A stretch of 37,814 nt of DNA from Streptomyces sp. McG3 (lineage in GTDB: Bacteria > Actinomycetota > Actinomycetes > Streptomycetales > Streptomycetaceae): assembly GCF_018619185.1 (NCBI RefSeq), contig NZ_JAAXYC010000045.1, forward strand, positions 1 to 37,814. Direction: 5' to 3'. Numbering within the stretch: position 1 is the first letter of the stretch; each line of letters begins with the position of its first letter. A program made the position numbers and the translations under genes. Of the stretch, positions 25,296-33,010 are shown in pieces. Under the pieces are notes generated by a model. The model saw only the letters and a list, made by a program, of their open reading frames with translations, was not told the origin of the DNA and did not search any database.

Positions 25296-26393
25296 ATGAC
25301 GACACCCGCCCCTCGCCGTCGGCCCCGCCTGCACCGCGCGGCGTCGGACATCCCGTACTTCAGCGCGGACGGCGAGGCCTACCTCGCGCAGACCGCCCTG
25401 CGGGAGCTCGACAAGTCACGCCCGCTGCGGGTGCTCTCCGAGGAGGACTTCGCCCACTGGCAGAGCTACGGCTACGTCATCGTCCGGGAAGCGATTCCGG
25501 CCCCGGTGGCACGTCAACTGCTGGACTTCACATGGGAGTTCCAGGGCCTGGACCCGGATCGGCCGGAGAGCTGGTACGAGGACCGGCCGCTGCGCTCCGA
25601 GCTGGACCAGCAACTGCACATCTACGGCTTCGTGGAGGCCTACCACCACCAACTCCTGTGGGACAACCGGCAGTCGCAGCGGGTGTACGACGCCTTCGTC
25701 GACGTCTGGGACTGCGAGGAGCTGTGGGTCACCCTGGACCGGCTCAACCTCAACCCGCCCAACCGGGGCAACCGTGACCGTGCCCTGATCGAGCCGACGG
25801 ACCGGGGCTTCGACATCGAGCTCCACTGGGACATCGACACCACGCTCGCCGTCCCGCCGCAGCGGGTGCAGGGCATCATCGCGCTCAACGACACCCGGCC
25901 GGAGACGGGCGGCTTCCAGTGCTGCCCCGAGCTGTTCCGGCAGTTCGACACCTGGAAGACCGGGCAGCCCGGCGACCGGGACCCGCTGCGCCCCACCATC
26001 GACCGGGACGAACTCCCCGTCGTACGACCGGATCTGCGCCCCGGCGACCTGCTCATCTGGAACGGCCTGCTGGCCCACGGAGTGGCGCGCAACCTCTCCG
26101 AGAGCGGGGTGCGGGCCGTGCAGTACCTGTCGATGATGCCCGCGCTGGAGGAGCACGAGCGGCTGCGCAGGTCCCGCGTGGAGTCCTGGCGCCACCTGCG
26201 CACCCCGCGCTGGAACCGCACCCTGGTCGGTGACCCGGTGCTGCCCGAGTCCAAGCGCTACCCCACGGCCGAGCTGAACCCGCTGGGCAGCCGGCTGCTG
26301 GGGCTCGCCTCCTGGCAGGACCCGGTCGAGGACGCCGAGGACTCGGCACCCGCCGCGCAGAGCGGGGAGCCCTCGTGCGCCGCGTCTGTCTGA
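25296..26393 (+). CDS. Phytanoyl-CoA dioxygenase (PhyH)-family Fe(II)/2-oxoglutarate oxygenase
   Basis: A 365-residue non-haem iron oxygenase. The Fe site is H177-W-D179 (LHWDID) plus distal His261 in LLAHGVARN, with Arg273 twelve residues later as the probable 2-oxoglutarate anchor; the DSBH core spans about 50-290. PhyH-type enzymes in biosynthetic clusters hydroxylate or desaturate amino-acid or peptidyl substrates, often on a carrier protein. It is the first gene of the plus-strand operon and its stop overlaps the next gene by 19 bases. ATG 25296 is preferred; an upstream reading frame to 25182 is open but low complexity. The ribosome site AGGAGAAGGA is rather far (15 bases), so the start is soft. 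Confidence 0.85.
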   Translation: MTTPAPRRRPRLHRAASDIPYFSADGEAYLAQTALRELDKSRPLRVLSEEDFAHWQSYGYVIVREAIPAPVARQLLDFTWEFQGLDPDRPESWYEDRPLRSELDQQLHIYGFVEAYHHQLLWDNRQSQRVYDAFVDVWDCEELWVTLDRLNLNPPNRGNRDRALIEPTDRGFDIELHWDIDTTLAVPPQRVQGIIALNDTRPETGGFQCCPELFRQFDTWKTGQPGDRDPLRPTIDRDELPVVRPDLRPGDLLIWNGLLAHGVARNLSESGVRAVQYLSMMPALEEHERLRRSRVESWRHLRTPRWNRTLVGDPVLPESKRYPTAELNPLGSRLLGLASWQDPVEDAEDSAPAAQSGEPSCAASV

Positions 26394-27685
26394 CCCTGCC
26401 CACCCACCGGGCCTGCGCCGGCACCATCGCGGCGGTCGGCGAGGAAGCGGCCTACGGGGCAGCGCGGTTCGGCGTCGAGGTGCACCTCCTGGTCCTGGAC
26501 TCCTCCCCCGCGCCGGTGCTCGCCGAACACCGCAGGGCGGTGGCCGCGCTGCCCCCGTCCCCCGGTGTGACGGTGCACCACCTCGACGAGGACGAGCAAC
26601 GGGACTTCCTGCGCACGGTGATCGGCCGGTCCGGCGGAGCCCGGCCGGACCGGCTGCTGGAACTGATGCTGCCGTCCCGCGTCTCCTACGGCGCCTGCAC
26701 CAACCGGGCGTTCCTCATCGCCCAGGCCCTCGGCTGCACGTCCGTCCACCGCCGGGACTCCGACAGCCGCTACCAGCGGCGCGACGGCGAACCGGTCTTC
26801 CCGCTCCACCAGGAGCTGGCCCATCTGGGCCGACGCGCCGATGACGTACGCGAGTCGGCGACCCGGAGCAAGCTGTCGCCGGGGACCGGGAGCCGGCGGG
26901 TGACGATGGCCGGCGGCTCCTTCGTGGGGGAGATGTCGGTGGACGTCGCGGAGATCCGCGACCTCGACCCGGACACGTACCGCGAACTGATCGGCCTGTC
27001 GATCCCCGAGGGATACCCGGAGATCTGGCGCGGGCATCTGATCGACGAGTCCTTCCGGGGCGCCGGGGACACCGCCTTCGACGGCGACCGCACCACGCTC
27101 GCCCCCGTCAGCCCGATGCGCGTGGACATGTGCAACATCGCACTCGACCACGAGGTCTACCGCCGTGTCCCGCTGCCGCCCGCCACCGACACCATCGGCA
27201 GCGACTACTTCCTGATCCACCTCCTCCACGACGCCCGGATGCCCGGCGTCCAGCACAACCGGCACATCGTCAACTTCCATACGGCGGAGCGGCGTACGGA
27301 CGACGGGTTCCTCGCGTACCAGCTGCGCTTCGTGAAGTTCCTGCTGTCCAAGGCGTATCTCAACGCCGTGTACGCCAGGACGGCGGCGGCGGGTGACGCG
27401 CTGCTCGACGCCGAGGGCCACATCCGGGCCCCTGAGATCGCCGGGTTCGTCCGGGACAGCACCGGCCTCGACCGGGCCTCGGGCGCCCACCGCCTCGACG
27501 TCCTCGACGCCGCCTACCGGCGGCTCGGCGACCGCTACCAGGCGGTCGCCGACATCCTCGTCGAACGCCGCTCCCGGCTCCTGGACGAGGCCCGCGACGA
27601 CATGGCCGACTTCGCGCTCCTGATGGACCACTGGGAGGCCTTGACCGGTGCGAGCGCCGAAGCGGGCCTGGCCGTGACCCGATGA
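26375..27685 (+). CDS. DUF6271-like protein with GT-A glycosyltransferase features
   Basis: A 436-residue cytoplasmic protein. The N-terminal half looks like a GT-A nucleotide-sugar fold: MRRVCLTLPTHRAC at the start, LLVLDSS (38-44), YGACTNRAFLIAQALG (105-120), and a DxD-type motif in HRRDSDSRY (125-133). The rest is helix rich. I recognise it as the DUF6271 group found in Streptomyces biosynthetic loci; glycosyl transfer is inferred from the DxD motif and is not established. GTG 26375 lies inside the dioxygenase 3' end, and the TGA is shared with the condensation-protein ATG (ATGA at 27682), so the genes are translationally coupled. Confidence 0.7.
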   Translation: MRRVCLTLPTHRACAGTIAAVGEEAAYGAARFGVEVHLLVLDSSPAPVLAEHRRAVAALPPSPGVTVHHLDEDEQRDFLRTVIGRSGGARPDRLLELMLPSRVSYGACTNRAFLIAQALGCTSVHRRDSDSRYQRRDGEPVFPLHQELAHLGRRADDVRESATRSKLSPGTGSRRVTMAGGSFVGEMSVDVAEIRDLDPDTYRELIGLSIPEGYPEIWRGHLIDESFRGAGDTAFDGDRTTLAPVSPMRVDMCNIALDHEVYRRVPLPPATDTIGSDYFLIHLLHDARMPGVQHNRHIVNFHTAERRTDDGFLAYQLRFVKFLLSKAYLNAVYARTAAAGDALLDAEGHIRAPEIAGFVRDSTGLDRASGAHRLDVLDAAYRRLGDRYQAVADILVERRSRLLDEARDDMADFALLMDHWEALTGASAEAGLAVTR

Positions 27686-29502
27686 CCTCCGCAGCCGGCA
27701 AGGACACCATGCACCTGGACGCCCCCCGTACTACGCCTGCCCCGCGTACCCTCACCGTCGCCTACGCGGGCGGCGACGAACGCCGAGGCCCCCTCACCAT
27801 GGGCCAGGCCAACATGATCCGCTGCATCCTGCGGGACGACCCCACCCACATCAACATCCACGATGTGTGGCCCGTCCCCGAGGGCACCACCGTGGAGGCC
27901 GTCACCGACGCCTTGCGCGCCTTGGCCGGGCGCCACGAGGGGCTGCGCACCACCTTCCCGCACCCGCCGGGGGCCGCACCGGTCGACCAGGTCGTGTCGG
28001 CGGGGGGTACGTTCACGGTGACCGTCCTCGACCACGCCGAATTCCCCGCTGATCCGGCGGGGTACGCGGAGTCGGTGGCGCGGGCCGCCCGGGCCGGGCG
28101 TTTCGCCCTGGAGCGGGAGTTCCCGCTGCGGATCACCCTGCTCACCGTGGCCGGAGCGCCGGTCCACGTGGCGCTGGCGTTCAGCCACGCGGTGGCGGAC
28201 GGCAGCGCGATGGCCATCCTGCGCGAGGAGTTCGCCGAGCTGCTGGCCGGCAAGGAACTGCCGGGGCTCACTTCCCTGCCCCCGGTCGACCTGGCCGCCG
28301 TGGAGGCGTCCCCGGCCGGGCTGCGGAAGTCGGAGGCTTCCCTGCGGTACTGGGAGCGGATCATCCGCGGCGGGCCGCAGGAGATGTTCGCGGAGCCGCG
28401 CGGCAGGAGGCCGGGAACCGACGAGGAGGCCCGGCAGCTGACACTCCGCTCCCGCCGGGGCGGCCGGGCGCTCGCCGGGGCGGCCCGCCGCACCGGGCAC
28501 CCCGAGGCCACCGTGCTGATGGCCGCCTGGTGCGCCCTGGTGGCCCACCGGGCGGGCCAGGACAGCTGTGTCACCGCCGTCCCGAGCGCCAACCGGTTCC
28601 ACCCCCGGGTCGCCCGTTCGGTGACCACCACGTCCCAGGACGCGCTGCTCCACCTGGATGTCCGGGTACCCGGCTTCGACGCCCTGGTCGCCCGAACCTG
28701 GGGGGCGGTGCTCAACGCCTACCGGCACAGCCAGTTCGACTCCGTACGGCTGTGGGAAATGATCGACCGGGTCACCGCCGAGCGCGGCAGCCACTTCGGC
28801 CGGGACGTGGTGTTCAACGATGTGAGCGCCCTGCCCGCCCCGCTCCTGGGCACCGGCACGCAGGACCGCGACGACGCCGAGCACGAGCTGACCTGGGGGC
28901 CGCCCCAGACGCTGCCGACCCGGCTGCTCGCCTTCACATACCGGACAGCGCCCCAGCTGCACATCTCCCTGTGGGCCGCCCCCTCGCTCTTCACCCCCGA
29001 GGAGGCGGAGGGGTTCCTCTCCGGGCTGGTCCTGCTCCTGGAGGCGGCCGCCGCCGGGGACGTGCCGATGGAGGCGCTGGCCGAGGTGACGGGAGTCCGT
29101 CCCGCCGAACGCGGGCCCACGTGGCTCCGGGTGGACGGCTGCTGGGTCTCGCCCGCCGCCGTGCACGAGGCACTCGGCCGGGCGGCGGGCGGACTGCCGG
29201 TGCGGGTGGCCGAGGAGCTCGGACCGGACGGGACGGCGGACGCCACCGCGGAGGGGATGGCCGGCGCGGAACCGCACCTCACGGCGTACATCGCCCGCGG
29301 TGACACCCCGTTGACGCCCGAGGAGGCCCACCGGGCGCTGACCGCCCTCATCCCGGCCGCCGGTTCGGGGGTCCTCGCGCCCCAGCGCTACGTGCTCGTC
29401 GAGAACCCACCCACCGAGCCGGACCGGAGCGACGCATGGCGTCGACTGGAGATCATCGAGGAAGGGACCGGCAGAAGCCGGCAGGTACGACATGAGCGTT
29501 GA
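27682..29502 (+). CDS. Free-standing NRPS condensation-domain protein with C-terminal extension
   Basis: A 606-residue protein. Residues about 36-470 form a condensation domain: the C1-like GPLTMGQANM, C2 RHEGLRTTF (84-92), the active-site C3 motif SHAVADG (168-174), YWERI, and the C5-like VFNDVS. The usual HHxxxDG has Ser for the first His but keeps the catalytic second His. Residues about 475-590 resemble the small C-terminal subdomain of an adenylation enzyme (DGCWVSPAAVHEAL, LTAYIARGD and YVLVENPPTEPDR), with no large adenylation subdomain. It would join carrier-bound aminoacyl and another acyl or amine group. It overlaps the DUF6271-like gene by four bases and the exporter by 11. Confidence 0.85.
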   Translation: MTSAAGKDTMHLDAPRTTPAPRTLTVAYAGGDERRGPLTMGQANMIRCILRDDPTHINIHDVWPVPEGTTVEAVTDALRALAGRHEGLRTTFPHPPGAAPVDQVVSAGGTFTVTVLDHAEFPADPAGYAESVARAARAGRFALEREFPLRITLLTVAGAPVHVALAFSHAVADGSAMAILREEFAELLAGKELPGLTSLPPVDLAAVEASPAGLRKSEASLRYWERIIRGGPQEMFAEPRGRRPGTDEEARQLTLRSRRGGRALAGAARRTGHPEATVLMAAWCALVAHRAGQDSCVTAVPSANRFHPRVARSVTTTSQDALLHLDVRVPGFDALVARTWGAVLNAYRHSQFDSVRLWEMIDRVTAERGSHFGRDVVFNDVSALPAPLLGTGTQDRDDAEHELTWGPPQTLPTRLLAFTYRTAPQLHISLWAAPSLFTPEEAEGFLSGLVLLLEAAAAGDVPMEALAEVTGVRPAERGPTWLRVDGCWVSPAAVHEALGRAAGGLPVRVAEELGPDGTADATAEGMAGAEPHLTAYIARGDTPLTPEEAHRALTALIPAAGSGVLAPQRYVLVENPPTEPDRSDAWRRLEIIEEGTGRSRQVRHER

Positions 29503-30775
29503 CGACACGACCCTCCCGCGGAAGCAGCACGAGGACCCACTGCCCAGCCCTTGGCGGTCGACCCGGTTCCGGCTGTTCTTCACGGCCCGCAGCGCGTCGC
29601 TGCTGGCCGACGGCATGCTGATGGTCTCCCTCACCACGGCCGTGCTGGGAGCGGGCCACGGGGCGAGCGGCGTCGGCTACGCGCTGGCCGCGTGGATGAC
29701 CCCGATCGTCCTGCTGGTGCTGTTCGGCGGGGTGCTCGCCGACCGGTTCACCCCGCAGTTGATGATGATCTGCGCCGACGTGGTGCGGATGCTGGCCATG
29801 ATCACGCTGGCGGCGCTGCTCTTCTCCTCCGACCGCGTCCCGCTGTGGCAGATCATGGCGCTGATGGCGCTCAGCGGCGCCGCGACCGCGATGTTCCAGC
29901 CCGGTATGGCGAGCATGGTCCCCCGGGTCGCGGAGGACATCCAGAAGGCCAACGCGCTGCTGCGCATTTCCGAGGCCCTGAGCACGCTGCTCGGCCCCGG
30001 TCTGGCGGGCATCCTCGTCGCGTACTGGCAGGTGTCGGGCTCGTACCTGGTCATCGCGGCGGCGTACGCGCTCAGCGCGCTGGTCCTGCTGCCCCTGCGG
30101 AAGCTGCACACGGTCCGCGACGAGGGCGACGCCCCGATGTGGCGCAGGCTCGCGACGGGCTGGCAGGAGTTCCGGTCCCGCCAGTGGCTGTGGGGCGTCA
30201 TCGCGGTCTGGTCCGTCTACGGCCTGTTCGTGTTCGGCCCCGCGCTGCCGCTCGGCGCGGCGCTGATGATCGAACAGCACGGGGCGAGCGGATACGGCTG
30301 GATCGCCTCGGCGGACGGCGCCGGGACGATCATCGGCGGCCTGATCGGCATGCGGGTCCGCCCCCGCCGCCCCCTGGTGGCGGGCGCCCTGGCCATGCTC
30401 TGCTTCGCCCTCAACCCCCTGGCCCCGGCGCTGGAATGGTCCTTCGCGGCCACGGCGATCGCCCACGTGATCGCGGGTTACGGCTTCGCGTTCTGGGGCG
30501 TGATGTGGGCGACCAGCGTCCAGTCGCACATCCCGCTGACGGTCCTGAGCCGCGTCTCGGCGTACGACGTGGCGGGCTCCATCATGGTCATCCCGCTCGG
30601 CCGCGCACTGGCGGGCCCGGCGGCCGACGCGTTCGGCGCGAACGAGGTGCTGATCTTCTCGTCGGTGATGTCGTTCGCCCTCTTGGCGGTGATGCTGAGC
30701 GTCCCGGCGATCCGGGCCCTGCGCAGGGCCCCGGAAGGACTGCTGAGCAAACCGGAGGCCGAACCGGCGGTCTGA
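29492..30775 (+). CDS. MFS exporter (EntS/MFS_3-like)
   Basis: A 427-residue major facilitator protein with about 11-12 hydrophobic segments and the MFS_3-type opening RSTRFRLFFTARSASLLADG. GVLADRF follows TM2, and GLIGMRVRPRR lies near the middle. Relatives such as EntS export siderophores and other non-ribosomal products, so it probably exports the product of this cluster. The start lies 11 bases inside the condensation gene. The operon ends here; no clear terminator hairpin was found before the toxin island. Confidence 0.88.
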   Translation: MSVDDTTLPRKQHEDPLPSPWRSTRFRLFFTARSASLLADGMLMVSLTTAVLGAGHGASGVGYALAAWMTPIVLLVLFGGVLADRFTPQLMMICADVVRMLAMITLAALLFSSDRVPLWQIMALMALSGAATAMFQPGMASMVPRVAEDIQKANALLRISEALSTLLGPGLAGILVAYWQVSGSYLVIAAAYALSALVLLPLRKLHTVRDEGDAPMWRRLATGWQEFRSRQWLWGVIAVWSVYGLFVFGPALPLGAALMIEQHGASGYGWIASADGAGTIIGGLIGMRVRPRRPLVAGALAMLCFALNPLAPALEWSFAATAIAHVIAGYGFAFWGVMWATSVQSHIPLTVLSRVSAYDVAGSIMVIPLGRALAGPAADAFGANEVLIFSSVMSFALLAVMLSVPAIRALRRAPEGLLSKPEAEPAV

Positions 30776-31704
30776 CGCGTTCCGCCGGGGGACGGCGTAG
30801 AAGCCGGACTTCGCGGGTCGTGCGGGACGTACCGGTCGGAAGACCCAACTGTCCCGCCCGCCGGAGATATGGCGCTACACACGGGACTCGGAAGATCGAC
30901 TCACCGCCGTGACCACCCCGGACGGCACTCGCTGGCGCTACCTCTACGATCCCATCGGTCGTCGAATTTCTAAGCACCGGCTGGCAGCAGACGGCAAGAC
31001 GGTCACCGAAAACATTTCCTTCACCTGGGATGGAAGCAATCTGTGCGAACAGGTTACTCATGCGGAAGACTTGCCCAACCCGGTTTCTCTTACCTGGGAT
31101 CACGAAGGGTTTCACCCACTCACCCAGGTGGAGCGAGCATTCTCGGCGAATAAACCGCAGGAGGTCATTGACGAACGATTCTTCGCGATCGTAACGAACT
31201 TCGTCGGGGCCCCTACAGAGGCAATTGACGAGGCGGGCGATATTTCCTGGCGTGCACGCAAAACCCTCTGGGGAGCCACAGCCTGGGCCGTGGGCGGCAC
31301 CACCTACGTCCCCTTCCGCTTTCCAGGCCAGTACTTCGACCCGGAAACCGCTCTACATTACAATTATTTCCGCCACTACGATCCGGAAACCGCCCGCTAT
31401 CTCACGAGTGATCCGCTGGGTCTGGAGCCTTCCCCTAATCCGGTCGCTTATGTCTCCAATCCGAACACCTGGACAGATCCCCTCGGATTGAACCCGTGCC
31501 CCCCAAAGGGGAAAGAACTAACCCCTTCGCAACGAGAGGCGATGCAGAGGAGGCTGCCTTTAAGGCGGCTGGCGTACCCTACGGAGAAACCCCTATCGCC
31601 GAGCGGACGGTCACGGGTGACAAGAATCTAAAGTACGCCCCCGGCTATATATATTCAAAGGATATGTCACACTGGGGTAGTTTTCGACAATTCGAGACAC
31701 CTCA

Positions 31705-31722
31705 GACCGCGTTTGAGATCTG
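31705..31722 (+). repeat. Left terminal inverted repeat
   Basis: Eighteen bases, GACCGCGTTTGAGATCTG, identical to the reverse complement of 32733-32750 and preceded by TCA. Confidence 0.88.
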
Positions 31723-31741
31723 CTCGTAGGACAATCGACCG

Positions 31742-32137
31742 GTGACGCACCCCTTGAATCGTGACCGCTCGCTTGAAGAGCTTGAACGCGACCGCTGGCC
31801 AGCCCCGACAGCCGACGACACCCGTCTTGTCACTACCGCACACGCCTTGCGGCGTCGGCCGATCGGCGAGCTGACCGTCGAGGACAGGCGCTTGTTGATC
31901 GGGCAGGACATCGGCCTGCCCTACCTCCTGCCACTGGCAGTGGAGGTACTGCGGGAGAACCCGATGGCAGAGGGGCACATGTACGAAGGTGATCTGCTGT
32001 CTGCGGTCCTCACCAGGAACCCATCGGTCTGGGTCGAGTTCCCCGAACTCGGCAGAGAGCTTCGCGGGATCGTCTCGAAGTTGACTGGCCTGGCCACTGA
32101 CTTGCAGCAGAAGGTTGAGCGCTTCCTGGATCCATAG
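31742..32137 (+). CDS. CdiI-like contact-dependent growth inhibition immunity protein (element cargo)
   Basis: A 131-residue protein resembling contact-dependent growth inhibition immunity proteins: SLEELERDRWPAP near the N-terminus, LVTTAHALRRRPIGELTVED, LIGQDIGLPYLLPLAVEVL and GDLLSAVLTRNPS. Such proteins bind a specific CdiA-type toxin and protect the cell. GTG 31742 begins 19 bases after the left repeat; TTG 31754 is an alternative, and no ribosome site is visible for either. It lies fully inside the mobile element, so it is cargo and is probably not the partner of the toxin it interrupts. An intact reading frame inside a decayed element suggests selection or recent insertion. Confidence 0.72.
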   Translation: MTHPLNRDRSLEELERDRWPAPTADDTRLVTTAHALRRRPIGELTVEDRRLLIGQDIGLPYLLPLAVEVLRENPMAEGHMYEGDLLSAVLTRNPSVWVEFPELGRELRGIVSKLTGLATDLQQKVERFLDP

Positions 32138-32184
32138 AGCACCGACGAAGGAGGTTCCCCCTCGAAGGGACGGTCGGCGCATTT

Positions 32185-32694
32185 TTACGTAACGTTTCGC
32201 AGGAGCGAGCGCGCGCCGGGACGCGTCGCCGGTCCGCCACGGGTGAGTCGGCGGACCATGATGCCGATCATTGCCCAGCGGATCATGGTCTCTGAGCGGG
32301 CCGGGCTGGTCTCGTAGTCACGTGCGAGGCGGCGGTGGGCAGTGAGCCACGAGAAGGTGCGCTCGATCGCCCATCTCTTGGGCTGGACCTGGAATCAGCG
32401 CTGGTCCGGGGCCTTGCGCACGATCTCCAGCTCGCGGCCGAGGATCGTGCGTGACCACTCCACGAGGCGGCCGGCGAAGCCTTGGTCCGCCCAGATCCTC
32501 TGCACGCCCGGATGGTCCAGGCGTGTCCACAGCAACGAACGCTTCGCGCCGTCGCGGTCCTGGATGTTCGCCGCGACTACGTGAACCGCCAGCAGCAGGC
32601 CCAGGGTGTCCGTGACAATGAACCGCTTGCGACCCTTCACCTTCTTACCCGCGTCGAAGCCCCGAGTGCCCGCCGGGACCGTATCGGCCGTGCG
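32185..32694 (-). pseudogene. IS5-family transposase remnant
   Basis: One frame encodes a DDE transposase C-terminal two-thirds: TADTVPAGTRGFDAGKKVKG, IVTDTLGLLLAVHVVAANIQ and RIWADQGFAGRLVEW, then KRWAIERTFSWLTAHRR and ARSETMIRWAMIGIMVRRL. A TGA at 32395-32397 interrupts the frame between APDQR and FQVQPKR, where a Gly codon is expected. The N-terminal third, with the first catalytic Asp, is missing before 32694; the right inverted repeat starts 39 bases later. Non-functional by sequence. Confidence 0.85.
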
Positions 32695-32732
32695 TACGGA
32701 TGCTCAACGACCCCTCCCGCACCGGGACACGA

Positions 32733-32750
32733 CAGATCTCAAACGCGGTC
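32733..32750 (-). repeat. Right terminal inverted repeat
   Basis: Eighteen bases, perfect partner of 31705-31722, followed by TCA. Confidence 0.88.
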
Positions 32751-33010
32751 TCAAGGATCCCGCGTGGTGGTGGAACATGTCTCCGATCCAGCGGGCCCTC
32801 ATTTCCATGCAGGAAAGCCAAAAATTGACGACAGCCGAAGCCTGGTCAACTTCGGGTGGGACAACGCGAGGGTTCAACGCGGGGACGGATCTTTCGGCTA
32901 CCCTGAGAACATGGAGCGGTATGGGAAAATAAATAAGCCTGGCGGAGATCATCACTTCTTCTACGAAGAAGGATAAACAGCACGACCCATCATAGGGCGG
33001 AGTAATCAAA

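Larger units (their letters stand above)
31705..32750. mobile_element. 1046-bp element with 18-bp perfect inverted repeats, IS5-type, carrying an immunity gene
   Basis: Left end GACCGCGTTTGAGATCTG (31705-31722) and right end 32733-32750 are perfect inverted repeats. TCA is duplicated directly outside (31702-31704 and 32751-32753), the 3-bp TNA target typical of the IS1031 group of the IS5 family. The inside holds a CdiI-like gene at the left and a broken transposase at the right. It cannot move by itself because the transposase lacks its N-terminal third and has a stop; it could be moved by a related transposase acting on its ends. Confidence 0.85.
30849..32976 (+). pseudogene. RHS/YD-repeat polymorphic toxin, 3' remnant broken by frameshift and insertion
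   Basis: The frame that contains GTG 30909 is already toxin-like upstream of it (IWRYTRDSEDRLTAVTTPDG), so the 5' part of a large RHS gene is lost at about 30801-30855. The core end is intact: YDPIGRRISKHR repeats, GQYFDPETALHYNYFRHYDP and the hallmark ARYLTSDPLGLEPSPN before the toxin domain. A one-base shift in the C/A/G/A run at about 31499-31515 throws the gene into another frame, which continues NPFATRGDAEEAAFKAAG. The element at 31705-32750 then interrupts it. After paper removal of the element and one TCA, the frame runs ...FRQFETPQGSRVVVEHVS... to a stop at 32974-32976, ending GGDHHFFYEEG. Toxin family is unknown; a nuclease is possible from its His/Asp-rich tail. Confidence 0.85.

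Noticed and set aside
27535..29637. A 700-codon minus-strand frame opposite the condensation gene
   Set aside because: Low-complexity translation, opposite a gene with clear domain motifs and overlap-coupled neighbours.
31667..32182. A 171-codon minus-strand frame inside the mobile element
   Set aside because: Antisense to the CdiI-like gene and crosses the left inverted repeat; no family resemblance.
32482..32976. A separate 164-codon gene ending at 32976
   Set aside because: Only its C-terminal part is meaningful; it is the displaced 3' end of the toxin read through the mobile element.
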